64,000 nucleotides of DNA from Oxalobacteraceae sp. CFBP 8761 (lineage in GTDB: Bacteria; Pseudomonadota; Gammaproteobacteria; Burkholderiales; Burkholderiaceae_D): assembly GCA_014841595.1 (NCBI GenBank), contig JACYUE010000002.1, forward strand, positions 310,001 through 374,000, in the 5' to 3' direction. Below the pieces are notes generated by a model, which saw only the letters and a list, made by a program, of their open reading frames with translations, did not search any database and was not told the DNA's origin. Position numbers and translations under genes: made by a program. Positions 19,836 to 28,281 of this stretch are shown here, in pieces (positions within the stretch are counted from its first letter, which is position 1; each line of letters starts with the position of its first letter).

Positions 19836-20333
19836 TTACTTCTGCTTGTAAGAAACCCGACCCGATAAGCCAATCGTACCGGCGCCGTTCGACAAGTCTT
19901 CGGTACCGCTCAGGGAGCCGCCGCCGGTTGCGTGAAAATAAGTGCCGGAGCCGCCGGTGATGGTGAAGGTGCCACCGTTCATGACGTAGGCAGTGCCTGC
20001 GCCGGTAGGAACGAACTGGCCACTGTAGTCGGCGAAAATCTGGTCGCCGTTTGGATACAGCAGGATGAACTTGCCCTTGCTGAAGGTGAACGTCGTGCCA
20101 GACTGAGCGAAGCAATCACCGCCCACGAACGCGACCGGCGTTCCTTCAGCCGTCTCACCGTGGCCGGCGAGCTTGCCGCCAAGGGTGGACGCACATTGCG
20201 GCGCAGGCCCCACTTTTTCATTGAATACGCCTTTGACTTCAAGCGCTCTGACGACGTTCGGACCGGCAGAGGCCGAGAACGAAGCGGCCATCAAGACCAG
20301 GCTGGACAGGAGGCGTACGGAGACAGTCTTCAT
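19836..20333 (-). CDS. small secreted protein of unknown function, glycine-rich C-terminus
   Basis: A 165-residue protein with a clear signal peptide (MKTVSVRLLSSLVLMAASF, cleaved near SASA). The mature part has two Cys residues that could pair (QCAST and GDCFAQ) and a C-terminal half of short beta-like repeats rich in Gly and Thr (GGTFTITGGSGTYFHATGGG). The pattern recalls small secreted beta-barrel proteins, but I do not recognise the family. The frame is open back to 20372; ATG 20333 is preferred because the signal peptide starts there. The gene stands alone, between a terminator and the repeat array. Confidence 0.75.
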   Translation of the reverse strand: MKTVSVRLLSSLVLMAASFSASAGPNVVRALEVKGVFNEKVGPAPQCASTLGGKLAGHGETAEGTPVAFVGGDCFAQSGTTFTFSKGKFILLYPNGDQIFADYSGQFVPTGAGTAYVMNGGTFTITGGSGTYFHATGGGSLSGTEDLSNGAGTIGLSGRVSYKQK

Positions 20334-20493
20334 TACAAAATTTCCTTGGCTGTTAAAAAAATGATATGGCACATACTAAGATAAGAGCAGAAATCTGGTT
20401 GTGCGCACGATTCCATTTTTTTACATTGTTGCAGGTCTCCCACATGCTGGGCAGGCTCAGCACGAACAGGGGCAAGGATACGGCAGGGGCACA

Positions 20494-21020
20494 CGGCGGG
20501 GTCACACACGGCGGGGTCACACACACGGCGGGGTCAGGTCTGACATTCAGACACGGACTCAACACACACGGCGGGGTCAGGTCTGACATTCAGACACGGG
20601 CTCAACACACGGCGGGGTCACACGGCGGGGTCACACACACGGCGGGGTCAGGTTTGACATTCAGACACGGGCTCAACACACACGGCGGGGTCAGCACACG
20701 GCGGGGTCAGGTCTGACATTCAGACACGGGCTCAACACACACACGGCGGGGTCAGGTCTGACATTCAGACACGGGCTCAACAAAAGTCTATTGATGAAAG
20801 CCCTTATGAACGGACTAAGGCAGAGCCCGTGTCCAAATGTCAGACCTGACCCCGGCTGTTTGACCCCGGCTGTTCTTGACCCCGGCTGTTCTTCAAAGCC
20901 CTTCTGAACGGGATTGGGCAGAGTCCGTGTCCAAATGTCAGACCTGACCCTGGCTGCTAGAGTCCGTGTCCAAATGTCAGACCTGACCCTGGCTGCTAAT
21001 GTTAGACCTGGCCCTGGCTG
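20494..21020. repeat. REP/REPIN-like repeat array in opposed orientations
   Basis: Positions 20494-20778 carry ten copies of CGGCGGGGTCA (starts 20494, 20509, 20526, 20569, 20610, 20623, 20640, 20683, 20699, 20744). Five of these continue into GGTCTGACATTCAGACACGG (20537, 20580, 20651, 20710, 20755). Positions 20823-21020 carry at least three copies of the reverse-oriented unit (GTGTCCAAATGTCAGACCTG and a degenerate one), including a direct duplication of a segment with AAAGCCCTT and TGAACGG. The last forward and first reverse unit could pair over about 34 bases around a 44-base loop. The rest of the gene-free stretch 20334-21085 holds only the promoter side of the secreted protein gene and a hairpin. 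Confidence 0.85.
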
Positions 21021-21024
21021 CTTT

Positions 21025-21049
21025 TGACGCTGCCAGGGCGGCAGCGTCA
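21025..21049 (-). terminator. hairpin after the nucleoside ABC transporter operon
   Basis: Ten-base perfect arms (TGACGCTGCC and complement) with a five-base loop, 37 bases beyond the last permease stop on the minus strand. The minus-strand side lacks a T-run, so it is a weak or protective hairpin. Confidence 0.5.
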
Positions 21050-21085
21050 TTGTTCAGGCACCGGCCGGCACTGGCCGGCGGAGGA

Positions 21086-22051
21086 TCAACGCGACTTGAC
21101 GAACGGCTTGCCCAGCGCCTTGGGCGCCACCGACTTGGCCATCAGGCCTGCCAGCACGACCACCGTGACGATGTACGGAATCATCTGGATCAGCGAACCC
21201 GGAATGCGGCCCACGACCGGCAGGTCGACGCCTTCGATCTGGATCTGCACTGCGGCAAAGAAGCCGAACATCATGCAACCCAGCACCGTGTGCACGGGGC
21301 GCCAGTTGCCGAACACCAGCGCCGTCAGCGCCAGGTAGCCGGCGCCGGCCGACATGTCGCGCAGGAAGAAGCCGCTCTGGACGATCGACAGGTAAGCGCC
21401 CGAGAACGAGCACAGCACGCCGGCGATGATCATCGCCGTGTAACGGGTGCGCTGGACCGAGATGCCGGCCGCGTCGGCCGCGTGCGGGTTTTCGCCGCAG
21501 GCGCGCAGACGCAGGCCGAAGCGGCTGTAGAACAGCACCCAGTGCACGATCGGGAGCAGGGCAAAGGCCAGGTACACCAGCACCGAGTGCCCGCCAATCA
21601 GGCTGCCGTAAACCCAGCCCAATACCGGCACGTCGGCCACCAGTTCGGTCCCGGGCAGGATGACGCTCGCGAGGCGCGCCTCGCCGAGGTCCGGCGTGCG
21701 CCCGCCCTGCTGGAAGAAATACTGGGCGACGACGAACGTCAGCCCGCTCATCGCGATATTGATCGCAATGCCGGCCACGAGCTGGTTGCCCTTTTGCGTG
21801 ATCGAGACGAAGGCCTGGATCAGCGCCAGCACGACGGAGGCGACGATGCCGGCCGCGATACCCAGCCAGGGATCCTGGTAGGTGTAGGCAACGCCGGCCG
21901 AGACGAAAGCCGACGCGAGGATCTTGCCTTCGAGGCCGATGTCGACCACGCCGCTGCGCTCGGCGAACAGGCCGGCCATGGCCGCGAACATCAGCACCGG
22001 CGCGTTGCGGATGGTGGAGACGACGATACTGGCGAACTGGAAGTCTTCCAT
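21086..22051 (-). CDS. nucleoside ABC transporter permease (second)
   Basis: A 321-residue inner-membrane permease of the branched-chain/BmpA-associated type. Visible features are a hydrophobic N-terminus with TIRNAPVLMFAAMAGLFAERSGVVDIGLEGK, several further membrane segments, and the GENPHAADAAGI loop that contacts the ATPase. It corresponds to the NupQ/YufQ position in nucleoside importers. It begins three bases after the stop of the first permease gene and is the last gene of the operon. Nucleosides are the likely substrates, given the BmpA-family binding protein upstream and the surrounding catabolic genes. Confidence 0.9.
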   Translation of the reverse strand: MEDFQFASIVVSTIRNAPVLMFAAMAGLFAERSGVVDIGLEGKILASAFVSAGVAYTYQDPWLGIAAGIVASVVLALIQAFVSITQKGNQLVAGIAINIAMSGLTFVVAQYFFQQGGRTPDLGEARLASVILPGTELVADVPVLGWVYGSLIGGHSVLVYLAFALLPIVHWVLFYSRFGLRLRACGENPHAADAAGISVQRTRYTAMIIAGVLCSFSGAYLSIVQSGFFLRDMSAGAGYLALTALVFGNWRPVHTVLGCMMFGFFAAVQIQIEGVDLPVVGRIPGSLIQMIPYIVTVVVLAGLMAKSVAPKALGKPFVKSR

Positions 22052-22054
22052 GGC

Positions 22055-23161
22055 TTATCCCTTGCTTGCGCCGTTGTTGGAGCGTGTTGCGTTGATCAGT
22101 TTAAGTACCGCCGGCGCGTACATGTTTTCCATGGCGCCGCAGAACAGGATGATCAGGCCCTGGATGAAAATGAAGGTCTCTTGCGGGATGTTCGGTTTTT
22201 CCAGCGACAGGTCAAAACCGCCCTGGATCAGCGCGCCGAACAGAATCGACGAGAGTAGGATGCCCACCGGATGCTGGCGGCCCATCAGTGCAATCGCGAT
22301 GCCGATGAAGCCCGCACCGGCCGGGAAGTTCAGGCTCAGGTAGTGGGTTGAGCCGAGGATCGAGTTCACCGCCGCCAGGCCCGCGAGGGCGCCCGAGATC
22401 AGCATCGCAATGATGATCGTGCGGCTGATGCGCACGCCCGCATAGTGCGCGGCGTGGGCGTTCAGGCCCGTCGCCTGCAGGCGGTAGCCCCAGCTCGAAC
22501 GCGACACGGCCACCCAGTAGACCACCAGCGCGACCAGGGCCAGCAGGAAGGCCAGATTCAGCGGCGTGCTCTCGCCGAAGAATGGCAGCCAGTTCGACAG
22601 CAGCGGGATCGCGGCAGCGTCGGTGAAGGTGCGGCTGGCCGGGTTCTGGTCACCCTCGGGGATCATGTACTTGACGATGATGAAGTTCATCAGGCCGGCG
22701 GCGATGAAGTTGAACATGATGGTCGTGACCACCACGTGGCTGCCGCGCTTGGCCTGCAGGTAGCCCGGCAGGAATGCCCAGGCGGCACCGAAGACGGCGC
22801 TGGCGACGATCGCCAGCGGGATCAGGAGCCACGGCGAGAGCGTCGCGTCGAACGCCAGCATCGCCAGCGTCAGGCCCAGGCCGCCCAGATACATCTGGCC
22901 CTCGGCGCCGATGTTGAACAGACCCGCCTTCATGGCGATCGACACGGCCAGGCCGGTGAACACGAAGGTCGACGCGTAGAACAGCGTATACGACAGGCCT
23001 TCCGGATTGATGACGGCGCTGTTGACGAGGATCTGCAGCGACTCGACCGGGCTTTCGCCCAGCAGATGGATCACGAGCGCCGCGACCAGCAGGGCAGAGA
23101 GCAAATTCAGGACCGGCAGGACAAAGCCCGAGGCCCAGCGTGGGAGTTCAGTGGTTTTCAT
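22055..23161 (-). CDS. nucleoside ABC transporter permease (first)
   Basis: A 368-residue inner-membrane permease of the NupP/YufP type. It shows many membrane segments, GLFNIGAEGQMYLGGLG near the middle-N region and the ATPase-coupling loop GLNAHAAHYAGVRISR. Its ATG overlaps the stop of the ATPase gene by four bases (23158-23161), which indicates translational coupling. It should pair with the second permease to form the channel of a nucleoside importer. Confidence 0.92.
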   Translation of the reverse strand: MKTTELPRWASGFVLPVLNLLSALLVAALVIHLLGESPVESLQILVNSAVINPEGLSYTLFYASTFVFTGLAVSIAMKAGLFNIGAEGQMYLGGLGLTLAMLAFDATLSPWLLIPLAIVASAVFGAAWAFLPGYLQAKRGSHVVVTTIMFNFIAAGLMNFIIVKYMIPEGDQNPASRTFTDAAAIPLLSNWLPFFGESTPLNLAFLLALVALVVYWVAVSRSSWGYRLQATGLNAHAAHYAGVRISRTIIIAMLISGALAGLAAVNSILGSTHYLSLNFPAGAGFIGIAIALMGRQHPVGILLSSILFGALIQGGFDLSLEKPNIPQETFIFIQGLIILFCGAMENMYAPAVLKLINATRSNNGASKG

Positions 23162-24687
23162 GATTTGTGCATCCCGCCCATCAACAGGCCAATGCGGGTC
23201 GTGTCGAATTCGTCGATCGGCAATTCGCCGGTAATGCGCCCGCCCGACATCACGATGATGCGGTCCGCCAGCGCGCGCACTTCTTCCAGCTCGGTCGAGA
23301 CCAGCAGGATCGCGACGCCCTCGTCGCGCAGGCGCAGCAGTTGCGTGTGGATGCTCTCGATGGTGCCGATGTCCACGCCGCGCGTGGGCTGGCCCACCAG
23401 CAGCAGCTTGGGCGAGGCCGACACTTCACGCGCGATGACGACCTTCTGCTGGTTGCCGCCCGAGAGCAGGCCGATACGCACGTTGGGGTCTTTCGGGCGC
23501 ACATCGAAGGCCTCAAGCAAATGCGCGCAGCGCTTGGCGATGGCGTCGAAATCGAACAGGCCCATGCCTTTCGTGACGCGCTCCTGGTAGCCGAACACGG
23601 TGTTCTGCATGACCGAGAAATCCTTGATCACGCCGTCGCGCAGGCGGTCTTCCGGCACGTGGCCGATGCCCATGTCGCGCAGTTCGGCGGGCAGGCCGTC
23701 GGCGTTCGAGCGGCCAGCGAAGGGCAGGGGTTTGCCCTCGAGCGAGACCGTGCCGGACGTTGGCAGGCGCATGCCCGACAGGATGTGCATCAACTCGCTC
23801 TGGCCATTGCCCGACACGCCGGCAATGGCAACGATCTCGCCAGAGCGCACCGACAGGGCGATATCGCCCAGCAGCTGCACGCCGTTCGCGTCCTTCAGTT
23901 GCAGGTTCTCGACCTGCAGCACCGGGGCGCCCGGCGCATACGGTTTGCGCGGCAGGTTGCCTTCGATCGGACGGCCGACCATCATGTTGGCCAGCTGCTC
24001 CTTGCTGGTGTCGACCGTGGCGACGGCGCCGGCCAGGCGGCCCGCGCGCATCACGGTCACCTGGTCGGTGATGTCCATGATCTCGCCCAGCTTGTGGGTG
24101 ATCAGGATGATGGTCTTGCCCTGTTCCTTGAACAGCCGCAGGATGTCGAACAGCGACGCGATTTCCTGCGTGGTGAGCACGGCGGTCGGCTCGTCCAGGA
24201 TCAGGATTTCGGCGCTGCGGTAGATCTGCTTAAGGATTTCAACGCGCTGCTGCGCGCCCACCGACAAATCGGAAATCACAGCCAGCGGATCGACGTCAAG
24301 GTGGTAGCGCGCGCAGATTTCGCGCAGCTTCACCTCGGTCTCGCGGCGTTTTTTCGACAGCTTGAAGGCGCCTTCGGCCCCCAGCATCACGTTGTCGAGC
24401 ACCGTCATGTTCTCGACCAGCATGAAGTGCTGGTGCACCATGCCGATGCCGAGCCCGATGGCTTCCTGGCTCGAGCGGATCTGCTGCTCCTTGCCGTTGA
24501 TGACGAGCTGCCCGCTGTCGGCGTGGTAGTAGCCGTACAGGATGCTCATCAGGGTGGATTTGCCCGCGCCATTTTCGCCGATCACACCATGGATCGAACC
24601 CTTGGCGATCGAGAAGCTGACGTCGGCGTTCGCCTGCACCGGCCCGAAGGCCTTGCTCACGTTGCGAAATTCTACGGCTGGCTGCAT
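23158..24687 (-). CDS. nucleoside ABC transporter ATPase, two ABC domains
   Basis: A 509-residue cytoplasmic protein with two fused ATPase domains. The first has Walker A GENGAGKST, signature LSVGAQQRVEI and Walker B LILDEPTAVL. The second has a degenerate P-loop (AGVSGNGQSE) and signature LSGGNQQK. This layout is typical of NupO/YufO and sugar-type importers. ATG 24687 (MQPAVEFRNVSKAFGP) fits the family; an upstream start at 24726 adds residues with no resemblance. A hairpin lies between this gene and the binding-protein gene upstream. Confidence 0.95.
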   Translation of the reverse strand: MQPAVEFRNVSKAFGPVQANADVSFSIAKGSIHGVIGENGAGKSTLMSILYGYYHADSGQLVINGKEQQIRSSQEAIGLGIGMVHQHFMLVENMTVLDNVMLGAEGAFKLSKKRRETEVKLREICARYHLDVDPLAVISDLSVGAQQRVEILKQIYRSAEILILDEPTAVLTTQEIASLFDILRLFKEQGKTIILITHKLGEIMDITDQVTVMRAGRLAGAVATVDTSKEQLANMMVGRPIEGNLPRKPYAPGAPVLQVENLQLKDANGVQLLGDIALSVRSGEIVAIAGVSGNGQSELMHILSGMRLPTSGTVSLEGKPLPFAGRSNADGLPAELRDMGIGHVPEDRLRDGVIKDFSVMQNTVFGYQERVTKGMGLFDFDAIAKRCAHLLEAFDVRPKDPNVRIGLLSGGNQQKVVIAREVSASPKLLLVGQPTRGVDIGTIESIHTQLLRLRDEGVAILLVSTELEEVRALADRIIVMSGGRITGELPIDEFDTTRIGLLMGGMHKS

Positions 24688-24726
24688 TGCGATCTGTCGT
24701 AAAAAGGAAGTGTGCTTATCATTCAA

Positions 24727-24765
24727 AAGCGCGCCGGACCGGTAATCAACCGGCGCGGCGCGCTT
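24727..24765 (-). terminator. attenuator-like hairpin between binding protein and ATPase genes
   Basis: Outer arms AAGCGCGCC/GGCGCGCTT and inner arms CCGGT/ACCGG with small bulges, followed on the minus strand by four Ts. Such partial terminators after a binding-protein gene usually let it be made in excess of the membrane and ATPase subunits. Confidence 0.65.
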
Positions 24766-24783
24766 CGAATGGAATGAAGGTGA

Positions 24784-25800
24784 TCAGACCGGGCAGGAAC
24801 TGCCGGCGCGGTAATCGATGACCTTGATCTTGCCGTTGATGATGTCCTGGCGTACGCCGTTGACGCGTTTTTCGATTTCCGGCGTGACGACCGCGCGGTT
24901 ATCCTTGTCCAGCACCCAGTCGACGCCGCCTTCTTTCAGGCCCTTGTAGGTGACGCCTGCTTTCCAGGTGCCTTTCTTGACGGCCATGAACGAGTCATAC
25001 ACTGCCACGTCGACGCGCTTGACCATCGAGGTCAGCATCGTGCCCGGGTGCAGGTAGTTCTGGTTCGAGTCGACGCCCACGGCCAGCTTGCCCTTGGTCT
25101 TGGCCATCTGCAGCGCGCCCATGCCGCTGCCGCCGGCCACGGCGAAGACCACGTCCACGCCGCGGTCAAATTGCGCGCGTGCCAGCTCGCCGCCCTTGGC
25201 CGGATCGTTCCAGGCTGCTGCCGTGGTGCCGACCATGTTCTGGATGATTTCCGCTTTTGGTGCCTGCGCCTTGGCGCCCTGGCCGTAGCCGCAGGCAAAC
25301 GCGCGGATCAGCGGAATGTCCATGCCACCGACAAAGCCGAGCTTCTTGGTCTTGGACGCCATGGCCGACGCCACGCCGACCAGGTACGCGCCTTCCTGTT
25401 CCTTGAACATCACCGATTCGATGTTCGGGCCTTGCGCCACGCTGTCGATCAGGATGAAGCGCACGTTCGGGAATTCGCGGGCGACTTTTTGCACGGCCTG
25501 GGTTTGCGAGAAACCGATGGCGGCGATCAGGTCGACCTTCTTGCGCGCCAGGCCGCGCATGACTTGCTCGGCCTGGGTATCGCTATTGGCCTGGACCTCG
25601 AACACTTTCACGCCGGTCTCTTTCGTGAAGCGCTGCAGGCCCTCGAAGGCCGACTGGTTGAACGACTTGTCGAACTTGCCGCCCGCATCGTAGACCATGC
25701 CAAATTTCGGCGCGGCGATCGGTGCGGTCGATGGCGCCGCCAGCGCGCTGCCGGCAAGGCACATGGCCGCCACGGTGATGCTGAGTTGCTTGAATTTCAT
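24784..25800 (-). CDS. BmpA-family nucleoside-binding protein
   Basis: Periplasmic receptor of the nucleoside importer. The 338-residue protein has a signal peptide (MKFKQLSITVAAMCLAGSALA) without a lipobox cysteine, so it should be soluble in the periplasm. Family motifs include GMVYDAGGKFDKSFNQSAFEG, AIGFSQTQAVQKVA, SVMFKEQEGAYLVG, KLGFVGGMDIPLIRAF and AVGVDSNQ. ATG 25800 follows a CAGGAG ribosome site; an upstream start at 25839 would bury the signal peptide. It is the first gene of the four-gene importer operon. Confidence 0.94.
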   Translation of the reverse strand: MKFKQLSITVAAMCLAGSALAAPSTAPIAAPKFGMVYDAGGKFDKSFNQSAFEGLQRFTKETGVKVFEVQANSDTQAEQVMRGLARKKVDLIAAIGFSQTQAVQKVAREFPNVRFILIDSVAQGPNIESVMFKEQEGAYLVGVASAMASKTKKLGFVGGMDIPLIRAFACGYGQGAKAQAPKAEIIQNMVGTTAAAWNDPAKGGELARAQFDRGVDVVFAVAGGSGMGALQMAKTKGKLAVGVDSNQNYLHPGTMLTSMVKRVDVAVYDSFMAVKKGTWKAGVTYKGLKEGGVDWVLDKDNRAVVTPEIEKRVNGVRQDIINGKIKVIDYRAGSSCPV

Positions 25801-26046
25801 GGTTGAGCTCCTGGAATAGCGATATTGTACCCGCCGCATGCCTTGCGATGGGATCGGCTGCGCGATTGTCGCAGCACGGCGCCGTGCAAGTGGTTACGGT
25901 TTGTATCTGGGGAGGGTCGTTGGGGCCAGGCCCGCGCCCTTCGGGCACAAGCTGTCAAATATGCATCAAGCTGCAAGTTGATGACAAATACGATTTTACT
26001 TCCCAATTTATTCACTGGAAATATAAATGCTGACAACTTTCATCAA

Positions 26047-26985
26047 TTATTTTGTGGCGAGGACCAGATCGGGCGCTGCTGCGGTCGTTTCGACCGGTGG
26101 CGTGGCATTGGCCACGGCATCGGCCACGGCGGCCGCAGCGGCCGGCGTCACCGGTTGGCTGAACTGGCGCGTGAGAAATCCGGCGACCATGGCGTGTGTC
26201 GCCTCCAGATACGGGATGGTCATGTGGTCGGAGTCCGGCACCACCTCGTCGGCCACCAGCGCGCCCAGCTTGGCCACCAGCAGGTCGGTGTGGAAGTGGG
26301 GCACGACGTCGTCGCTGGCGGCGCGCAGCACGTAGGTGGGGGCCTTGAGCATCGGTGCGTACTTGATCGACTCGAAGCGGTGGCGCAGCATGTATTCAAT
26401 CGGCATCACGCGAAAGCGCCGCTTGGCAATCGCCAGGATCGAATCGTACGGCGTGATCAGCACGACCGAATGCGCGGGGCGTTCGCGGGCCACCTGCACC
26501 GCTACGCCCGAGCCCAGGCTGCGGCCAACGACGGCGATGCGCTGCGGATCGACCTGGCCGCGCGTGGCGAGCCAGTCGTAGAGCAGGGCGCCGTCCTCGA
26601 TCATGTGGATCTCGGCCGGGATGCCTTGCGAGTCGCCATAGCCACGGTAGTTCATCGCCAGCACGGTCATGTTGGGGAACAGCTTGCCGGCGTCGCGCGC
26701 GACCCACGACACTTCTTCGGAGCGCCCGCCGAAATACAGCACGGCCGGGCGCGGGCCGGGAATGACGGGCGTCATCAGCCAGCCGGCCAGGCGCGTGCCG
26801 TCTTTCGCGCGCAAGACGACAGGGCGGGTGCGGTGGCCGCTCGAACGGGGGCTTTTGACTTCGCGCACGAGCGTCGGATTGAACACGAGGCGGCGCTGGT
26901 TGGCCGCAACGGCAGCGGTCAGGCCCAGCCACAGCATGCTGGCCAGTCCAGTGAGTCCCGCCGCCATTTTTTTCGAGGTGTCCAT
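26047..26985 (-). CDS. alpha/beta hydrolase with N-terminal membrane anchor
   Basis: A 312-residue serine hydrolase of unknown substrate. Residues about 7-28 (MAAGLTGLASMLWLGLTAAV) form a membrane anchor or uncleaved signal. The hydrolase core shows the nucleophile elbow GRSLGSG, then an acid in RAASDDVVP and the catalytic His in DSDHMTIP. A Pro/Ala/Val-rich tail follows, and MNYRGYGDS marks the strand before the elbow. It resembles the BEM46/Abhydrolase-13 group. Start ATG 26985 fits; the frame is open to 27042. It is separated from the importer operon by 246 bases with no recognised gene. Confidence 0.85.
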   Translation of the reverse strand: MDTSKKMAAGLTGLASMLWLGLTAAVAANQRRLVFNPTLVREVKSPRSSGHRTRPVVLRAKDGTRLAGWLMTPVIPGPRPAVLYFGGRSEEVSWVARDAGKLFPNMTVLAMNYRGYGDSQGIPAEIHMIEDGALLYDWLATRGQVDPQRIAVVGRSLGSGVAVQVARERPAHSVVLITPYDSILAIAKRRFRVMPIEYMLRHRFESIKYAPMLKAPTYVLRAASDDVVPHFHTDLLVAKLGALVADEVVPDSDHMTIPYLEATHAMVAGFLTRQFSQPVTPAAAAAVADAVANATPPVETTAAAPDLVLATK

Positions 26986-27196
26986 GCTTGCAAGTCTACG
27001 CCTGCCGTCGAGTTTTGTTCTTAGAGGCATCCTTCTATGCATGTTCCATGACGGTTTGTCAGCCTAAAAAGTTGTTTTATTCCAACATAGCTGAGCCCGT
27101 CTGATTGTAGCGATGCCGGACGGCACGCTTGCGCCGCCGGGTCGGCTTTCCGGTAGGATTGATGCATCCGGCCTCGCGCCATCTCCTGGAGTCTTT

Positions 27197-27499
27197 GTGC
27201 ATTTTCTTTTGACCTATGATCTGGCCCCCGACTATCTCGAACGCCGCGGTGAATTTCGCGACGCCCACCTGGCGCTGGCGTGGGAAGCCCAGGAGCGTGG
27301 CGAATTGATCCTTGCTGGCGCCATGGCCGAGCCGGCCGACAAGGCCGTCCTCGTGTTCGACTGCGAGACCGCGGAGCTGGTACAGCTGTTCGCGGCGCGC
27401 GACCCCTACGTGCTCAATGGCCTCGTGCGCGCGTTCCACGTGCGCCAGTGGAATACGGTCGTCGGCGACCTGGCGACCAATCCCGTCCGGCCCGGCTAA
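27197..27499 (+). CDS. YciI-like protein
   Basis: A 100-residue protein of the YCII superfamily: it opens with VHFLLTYDLAPDYLERR, then FRDAHLALAWEAQERGELILAGAM and a C-terminal RDPYVLNGLVRAFHVRQWN. Members have a ferredoxin-like fold with a conserved His/Asp pair; roles are mostly unknown. The start GTG 27197 is set by a CTGGAG site and by the family N-terminus; the frame is open 84 bases further upstream with unrelated sequence. It is followed after 77 bases by the DUF969 gene. Confidence 0.85.
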   Translation: MHFLLTYDLAPDYLERRGEFRDAHLALAWEAQERGELILAGAMAEPADKAVLVFDCETAELVQLFAARDPYVLNGLVRAFHVRQWNTVVGDLATNPVRPG

Positions 27500-27576
27500 C
27501 CTTCATCCGACATTCACCTCGGCGCCCCATGAACATCGGGTAAGATTGCCCGCGTTTATCACCGCCGGGGAATGCA

Positions 27577-28281
27577 ATGCAATCTGCTGTGAATCTGTGG
27601 CCACTGCTCGGCGTGGTCGTCATCGTGGTGGGGTTCGTGCTGCGCGCCAATCCGGTGCTGGTGGCCGTTGCTGCCTGCGGCGTGACGGGCGTTGCTGCGG
27701 CGATGTCCGTCATGACGCTGCTCGAAACGCTCGGCGCCGCCTTCCTCAAGACCCGTAACCTGCCACTCATCCTGCTGCTGCCGCTGGCCGCCATCGGCCT
27801 GCTCGAGCGCTTCGGGCTGCGTGACCGCGCCCAGGCCGCCATCGGCAAGGTGCGCTCAGCCACCGCCGGGCGCCTGCTGATCGTCTACCTGTTTGCGCGC
27901 GAAAGCACGGCGGCGCTGGGCCTGACCAGCCTGGGTGGCCATCCGACGATGGTGCGCCCGCTGGTCGCGCCAATGGCCGAAGCGGCGGCCGAAGCGCAGC
28001 ACGGCCCGCTGCCCCAGCGCATCCGTTACCGCATCCGGGCGATGTCGGCTGCCACCGATAATATCGGCCTGTTCTTCGGCGAAGACATCTTCGTGGCGTT
28101 CGGTGCCATCGTCCTGATGCACACGATCCTGCAGGCCGAAGGCATCGAGGTCAATCCGCTGCACATCGCGCTGTGGGGCATCCCGACGGCGATCACGGCG
28201 TTCGTCATCCACGCCTGGAACCTGCGCCGCCTGGACGCCGAGATTGCCCGCGCCGTGCTGGACGAGAAGGGCGCCGCATGA
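27577..28281 (+). CDS. DUF969 membrane protein
   Basis: A 234-residue inner-membrane protein with about six hydrophobic segments, the central RNLPLILLLPLAAIGLLERFGLRDRA and the loop LGGHPTMVRPLVAPMAEAAAE typical of DUF969. Its stop overlaps the start of the DUF979 gene (ATGA), and pcp follows that gene in the same way. DUF969 and DUF979 always appear as a pair and resemble the two halves of a transporter. Transport of pyroglutamate or a pyroglutamyl peptide is inferred from linkage to pcp. Confidence 0.88.
   Translation: MQSAVNLWPLLGVVVIVVGFVLRANPVLVAVAACGVTGVAAAMSVMTLLETLGAAFLKTRNLPLILLLPLAAIGLLERFGLRDRAQAAIGKVRSATAGRLLIVYLFARESTAALGLTSLGGHPTMVRPLVAPMAEAAAEAQHGPLPQRIRYRIRAMSAATDNIGLFFGEDIFVAFGAIVLMHTILQAEGIEVNPLHIALWGIPTAITAFVIHAWNLRRLDAEIARAVLDEKGAA

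Noticed and set aside
20366..20716. Plus-strand frame reading a repeated GLTFRHGLNTHGG-like peptide through the array
   Set aside because: The peptide repeat follows from the DNA repeat; no start context, signal or domain supports a gene.
20494..20780. CRISPR array
   Set aside because: Units are irregularly spaced (43-71 bases), the sequence between them repeats too, and no cas genes are nearby; the reverse copies fit a REP-type element.
25825..27024. 399-codon plus-strand frame over the alpha/beta hydrolase
   Set aside because: Antisense to a gene with complete catalytic motifs; the translation is His/Arg/Gln-rich and featureless.
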